Shown: positions 59,230 to 64,000 of the stretch, in pieces
Layout: the number at the start of each line of letters is the position of its first letter
How positions within the stretch are numbered: the first letter of the stretch is position 1
Assembly (NCBI GenBank): GCA_950097015.1
Contig: CATNEN010000033.1
Span: 4,619,001-4,683,000, forward strand
DNA: 64,000 nucleotides
Direction: 5' to 3'
Origin: Macrostomum hystrix
Lineage: Eukaryota; Platyhelminthes; Macrostomidae
The notes under the pieces: model-generated
The model's input: only the letters and a program-made list of their open reading frames with translations
What the model was told of the DNA's origin: nothing
The model's database searches: none
Position numbers and translations under genes: made by a program

Positions 59230-60510
59230 ATGACACACCAGCATCACCAGCATCACCACGGAGGCGGCGATCCTCATCATCACGACTTATTCGCCATGGA
59301 AGACATGCTCAGACGCGACTTTGAGCTGAAGAAGCACAAAGTGGCTCAATTTCTTGTTCAGGCTGGGCTGAAGGAAGGTCAGTTTAGCTATTTTTAAAGG
59401 AATAGCTAAACCGATACCCACCTGAAACAACCGATACCCACCTGAAACAACCGATACCCACCTGAAACAACCAATACCCCACCTGAAACAACCAATGCCC
59501 ACCTGAAACAACCGATACCCACCTGAAACAACCGATACCCACCTGAAACAACCAATACCCCACCTGAAACAACCAATGCCCCTCCTGAAACAACCAATAC
59601 CCACCTGAAACAACCGATACCCACCTGAAACAACCAATGCCCCTCCTGAAACAACCAATACCCACCTGAAACAACCAATGCGCCTCCTGAAACAACCAAT
59701 AACTCACCTGACATACCCAATATCCTGCCTGACGAAGCCCATACCTTATCTGACACGGCCCATATTAATCCTGACCCATTGACACAACGCTGATCCATTA
59801 CCGGACCCGATGCAGGCCAGCAGGTGCTGGAGCTGGGCTGTGGGTTCGCGCCCCTACTGGAGCTGTACTGCGACACGGTGGGTCCGACCGGCAGCGTGAC
59901 CCTGGTTGACCCGGAGCCGCGTCTGGCGGAGCGCCTGGCGTCGCGGTTGGCCGGCCGGCCGAACACCCGCTTCGTGACCGGTCGCGCCGAGGACCTGGCC
60001 ACGGGCGAAGCGGCCCGCGCGGTCGGCGGCAGCGGCTTCGACATGGCGGTGATGGTCAACGTGTTCCACCACCTGGCCGACCCGCCAGCCGCCCTGGCCG
60101 CCCTCCGCGGCACTCTCCGTCAGGACGGAGGCCGCCTCGTCATCTTCGACTTTATCCACGACACCCTGCGGCTGTTCGTGTCCGGCGCAGCCTCCGCCAC
60201 CGCCCGGACAGTCCAGGGGCGACTGGCCGACCTCCTGCGGCCGGCCGCCTCGCCCGTCACCGCCCGCTGCGCCGACTGCCTCGCCGCTGCCGGCTTCCGT
60301 CTGAGCCTTCGCGACTCCTTCGTCCTGCAGGACCGGCTGAGCTCGCCGCTGGGCCAGTTCTACTCGGACATGCCGCGGCTGCTGCACGGCCTGGAGGTCG
60401 GCGGCAAGATGGCGGCGCTGGCCAGCGACTTGGACACCCTGCGCCAGGAGGACCCGGAGGCCGTCATCTTCAGTGACATTCACGTCATGCTGGCTGCGGA
60501 TGTGCAGTGA
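59230..60510 (+). CDS. SAM-dependent methyltransferase, tandem copy A
   Basis: Exon 1 is 59,230-59,377 and exon 2 is 59,816-60,510 (phase 1), giving about 280 residues. Exon 1 starts with a His-rich segment (MTHQHHQHHHGGGDPHHHD) and a helix (DMLRRDFELKKHKVAQFLV). Exon 2 opens with class I motif I (VLELGCGFAPLLELY), then the acidic loop (TLVDPEPRLAERL), FDMAVMVNVFHHLADPPAAL and the strand GGRLVIFDFIHD. The architecture is Methyltransf_11/UbiE-like; the substrate cannot be told. The last ~45 residues (MPRLLHGLEVGGKMAALASD and on) differ from copy B while the middle is almost identical. Confidence 0.8.
59405..59720. repeat. Minisatellite, 20-bp unit, in the intron of methyltransferase A
   Basis: About sixteen units of CACCTGAAACAACCGATACC with CAATGCC variants, occupying most of the intron. 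Confidence 0.9.
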
Positions 60511-60774
60511 CGGCTGTCATTCGGTCACGGGGCGCTGCACACTGCGATTTCGCGCCGTTCAATCCCGATTTGTTCACAAGCTTATAAGTGTTTTTAACAC
60601 CGTGAATTTTCTACGACTTTTTCTCTACTTATGGTAGAATCATGCGTGTTTTTATCCCTATTTATAATATACCACATTGACACACAAAATTGCTGAAATA
60701 GCACTTATCCGATTTGGATCTAGCTTCGCTGTTTTCGCTTTTCGCAAAGACCTTGCAGCGGACCGAGGTGTCAT

Positions 60775-61635
60775 ATCTCATAGGGCAGGTTGTGTGAGAT
60801 CTCATAGGGCAGGGCGTGTGAGATCTCATAGGGCAGGGTGAGTGAGATCTCATAGAGCAGGGTGAGTGAGATCTCATAGAGCAGGCTGAGTGGGATCTCA
60901 TAGAGCAGGGTGAGTGAGATCTCAGAGCAGGCTGAGTGAGATCTCATAGAGCAGGGTGAGTGAGATCTCATAGAGCAGGGTGAGTGAGATCTCATAGAGC
61001 AGGGTGAGTGAGATCTCATAGAGCAGGGTGAGTGAGATCTCATAGAGCAGGGTGAGTGAGATCTCATAGAGCAGGGTGAGAGATCTCATAGAGCAGGGTG
61101 TGTGAGATCTCATAGAGCAGGGTGAGTTAGATCTCATAGAGCAGGGTGAGTGAGATCTCATAGAGCAGGCTGAGTGGGATCTCATAGAGCAGGGTGAGTG
61201 GGATCTCATAGAGCAGGGTGAGTGAGATCTCAGAGCAGGGTGTGTGAGATCTCATAGAGCAGGGTGTGTGAGATCTCATAGAGCAGGGTGAGTGAGATCT
61301 CATAGAGCAGGGTGAGTGAGATCTCATAGAGCAGGGTGAGTGAGATCTCATAGAGCAGGGTGAGTGAGATCTCATAGAGCAGGGTGAGTGAGATCTCATA
61401 GAGCAGGGTGAGAGATCTCATAGAGCAGGGTGTGTGAGATCTCATAGAGCAGGGTGAGTTAGATCTCATAGAGCAGGGTGAGTGAGATCTCATAGAGCAG
61501 GCTGAGTGGGATCTCATAGAGCAGGGTGAGTGAGATCTCATAGAGCAGGCTGAGTGAGATCTCATAGAGCAGGGTGAGTGGGATCTCATAGAGCAGGGTG
61601 AGTGAGATCTCAGAGCAGGCTGAGTGGGATCTCAT
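60775..61635. repeat. Minisatellite, 24-bp unit, between the two methyltransferases
   Basis: About 36 units of GAGATCTCATAGAGCAGGGT plus GAGT. Units contain GCAGG|GTGAGT, a strong donor-like motif. A block of several variant units is repeated (compare 61,080-61,220 with 61,400-61,620), showing higher-order duplication. Confidence 0.95.
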
Positions 61636-61746
61636 TTGGCAATCTTGGGAATCACGCTAGGCATTATCCCAGCTTCAAAAAACCTTGACAATATCTGTTC
61701 AATGAGGTTACTGCAGCTCTCAACGCTATCCTTCATTATTGCAGCC

Positions 61747-62998
61747 ATGTCGATTGAGCATCAGCATCAGCATCAGGTTGGAGATGTCAGCGACGGAAGC
61801 GACCACCATCACCACGGCTCATTCATCGACATGGAGGATATCTTGACTCGCTACTTTGAGGTGATGAAGAACAGAATTGTGGACTTTCTTAAGAGGGCCG
61901 GGCTAAGTGAAGGTGAGTTATATTTTCGCACGTTGTTACTCGCGTGAGTAGGCTGTACAAAAGGGCAATTCCTTAAACATCAATCATATAACCATTTACG
62001 ATAAAGTCTGACCCATTCCAATTAGCTCATCTGAGATAACTGTGACCCATCTGAGATAACTGTGACCCATCTGAGATAACCGTGACCCATCTGAGATAAC
62101 CGTGACCCATCTGAGATAACTGTGACCCATCTGAGATAACCGTGACCCATCTAAGATAACCGTGACCCATCTAAGATAACCGTGACCCATCTGAGATAAC
62201 TGTGACCCATCTGAGACAAGCGTGACCCATCTGGGATATCGATAAAAGTGCTGACCCGTCCCTGGACGCAATGCAGGCCAGCAGGTGCTGGAGCTGGGCT
62301 GTGGGTTCGCGCCCCTACTGGAGCTGTACTGCGACACGGTGGGTCCGACCGGCAGCGTGACCCTGGTTGACCCGGAGCCGCGTCTGGCGGAGCGCCTGGC
62401 GTCGCGGTTGGCCGGCCGGCCGAACGCCCGCTTCGTGGCCGGTCGCGCCGAGGACCTGGCCACGGGCGAAGCGGCCCGCGCGGTCGGCGGCGGCGGCTTC
62501 GACATGGCGGTGATGGTCAACGTGTTCCACCACCTGGCCGACCCGCCAGCCGCCCTGGCCGCCCTCCGCGGCACTCTCCGTCAGGACGGAGGCCGCCTCG
62601 TCATCTTCGACTTTATCCACGACACCCTGCGGCTGTTCGTGTCCGGCGCAGCCTCCGCCACCGCCCGGACAGTCCAGGGGCGACTGGCCGACCTCCTGCG
62701 GCCGGCCGCCTCGCCCGTCACCGCCCGCTGCGCCGACTGCCTCGCCGCTGCCGGCTTCCGTCTGAGCCTTCGCGACTCCTTCGTCCTGCAGGACCGGCTG
62801 AGCTCGCCGCTGGGCCAGTTCTACTCGGAGGTGTTCCTGAAGCACTCTCTGGAGCAACTGGCTGCCCGCGGTGGCATCACTCAGGAGGAGGCCAAGGAGC
62901 TGCTGGAGCGCAGCCTGCCAGACCTGATCGCTGGAGACCCGGAGGCAGTGCTGTTCAGCGACATTCACGTCATGCTGGTCGGCGAGCTGGCCGAGTGA
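61747..62998 (+). CDS. SAM-dependent methyltransferase, tandem copy B
   Basis: Exon 1 is 61,747-61,912 and exon 2 is 62,277-62,998, with the same phase 1 intron; about 295 residues. Exon 1 is again His-rich (MSIEHQHQHQVGD, HHHHG) with a related but clearly diverged helix (DILTRYFEVMKNRIVDFL). The catalytic core is nearly identical to copy A, with the same class I motifs. The C-terminus is different (EVFLKHSLEQLAARGGITQE and on, ending HVMLVGELAE) and fuller, so copy B may be closer to the ancestral form. The pair arose by tandem duplication, with the core homogenised later. Confidence 0.8.
62030..62235. repeat. Minisatellite, 20-bp unit, in the intron of methyltransferase B
   Basis: About ten units of GTGACCCATCTGAGATAACC (T/C variants). 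Unrelated to the array in the intron of copy A. Confidence 0.9.
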
Positions 62999-63004
62999 AC
63001 GCAG

Positions 63005-64000
63005 GAGTGACTGACATTAAGTCAGAGTGACTGGAATTGATTCAGAGTGACTGAAATTGAATCAGAGTGACTGAAATTGAATCAGAGGGACTGAAATCTA
63101 ATCAGAGTGACTGGAATTGATTCAGAGTGACTGAAATTGATTCAGAGTGACTGGAATTGATTCAGAGTGACTGGAATTGATTCAGAGTGACTGAAATTGA
63201 ATCAGAGTGACTGAAATTGAATCAGAGTGACTGAAATCTAATCAGAGGGACTGAAATCTAATCAGAGTGACTGAAATTGATTCAGAGTGACTGAAATTGA
63301 TTCAGAGTGAATGAAATCTAATCAGAGGGACTGAAATCTAATCAGAGGGACTGAAATCTAATCAGAGTGACTGAAATTGATTCAGAGTGACTGAAATTGA
63401 TTCAGAGTGACTGAAATCTAATCAGAGTGACTGGAATTGATTCAGAGTGACTGGAATTGATTCAGAGTGACTGGAATTGATTCAGAGTGACTGAAATTGA
63501 ATCAGAGTGACTGAAATTGAATCAGAGTGACTGAAATTGAATCAGAGGGACTGAAATCTAATCAGAGTGACTGGAATTGATTCAGAGTGACTGAAATTGA
63601 TTCAGAGTGACTGGAATTGATTCAGAGTGACTGAAATCTAATCAGAGTGACTGAAATTGATTCAGAGTGACTGAAATCTAATCAGAGTGACTGGAATTGA
63701 TTCAGAGTGACTGAAATTGATTCAGAGTGACTGGAATTGATTCAGAGTGACTGAAATCTAATCAGAGTGACTGGAATTGATTCAGAGTGACTGAAATTGA
63801 TTCAGAGTGACTGGAATTGATTCAGAGTGACTGAAATCTAATCAGAGTGACTGGAATTGATTCAGAGTGACTGAAATTGATTCAGAGTGACTGAAATTGA
63901 TTCAGAGTGACTGAAATCTAATCAGAGGGACTGAAATCTAATCAGAGTGACTGGAATTGATTCAGAGTGACTGAAATTGATTCAGAGTGACTGAAATCTA
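63005..64000. repeat. Minisatellite, 20-bp unit, running off the right edge
   Basis: About 50 units of TCAGAGTGACTGAAATTGAT with three recurring variants (GGAATTGAT, AAATCTAA, AGAGGGACT) arranged in repeated blocks. It begins within 20 bases of the stop codon of methyltransferase B, so part is likely transcribed. Confidence 0.95.

Noticed and set aside
60771-61589. Short MRSHSPCS-type repeat frames
   Set aside because: A 24-bp array between genes; frames are broken repeatedly and lack non-repeat coding sequence.

Overview
The window looks like nuclear DNA of an invertebrate animal. Split genes have GT...AG introns, the code is standard, exons are GC-rich, and the spaces between are AT-rich and repeat-laden. 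A neuropeptide F/Y-type precursor, multi-Kunitz secreted proteins, tRNA-derived SINEs and Ty3/gypsy plus BEL/Pao remnants fit a lophotrochozoan. A free-living flatworm of the Macrostomum type is my best guess, but that is inference and the species cannot be proved from the sequence.

Layout. At 0-6.8 kb on the minus strand lies a secreted protein with a signal peptide, a ~1,000-residue Thr/Glu/Pro repeat and a series of Kunitz-type domains; it runs off the left edge. A BEL/Pao remnant is at 8.2-9.3 kb. Unassigned coding stretches lie at 9.9-12.2 kb, one a coiled coil. A two-exon NPF/NPY-like peptide gene is at 13.1-13.4 kb and ribosomal protein S18 at 15.9-16.3 kb. At 19.9-28.4 kb there is a calponin-homology (CH) gene, then an intronless heat-shock HSP70 with textbook heat-shock elements, then a Pro-rich SAM-domain gene. 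Splice phases would allow the CH and SAM parts to be one gene with HSP70 nested in an intron. A complete 4.9-kb Ty3/gypsy element (minus strand, 224-bp LTRs, 5-bp target duplication) is at 29.6-34.5 kb. An unidentified C2H2-like/helical gene is at 36.7-39.2 kb. Fold-back DNA is at 40.7-43.5 kb. Site-1 protease (MBTPS1/S1P) is complete in five exons at 44.2-48.9 kb. RBBP6-like (DWNN, zinc knuckle, RING, RS domain) is at 51.2-56.2 kb. Two tandem SAM-dependent methyltransferase paralogues are at 59.2-63.0 kb.

The most unusual feature of the window is its minisatellites. Nearly every intron and intergenic gap carries its own tandem array (units about 12-37 bp), each with a different sequence, and several units contain a splice-donor-like motif. 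Three arrays are translated. The tandem methyltransferases share ~560 bp differing at only three sites, with no silent differences, between otherwise diverged flanks, which points to gene conversion. The NPF-like precursor has Asn where the amidation Gly should be. The genes are housekeeping or secreted functions with no shared pathway; they are neighbours, not an operon.
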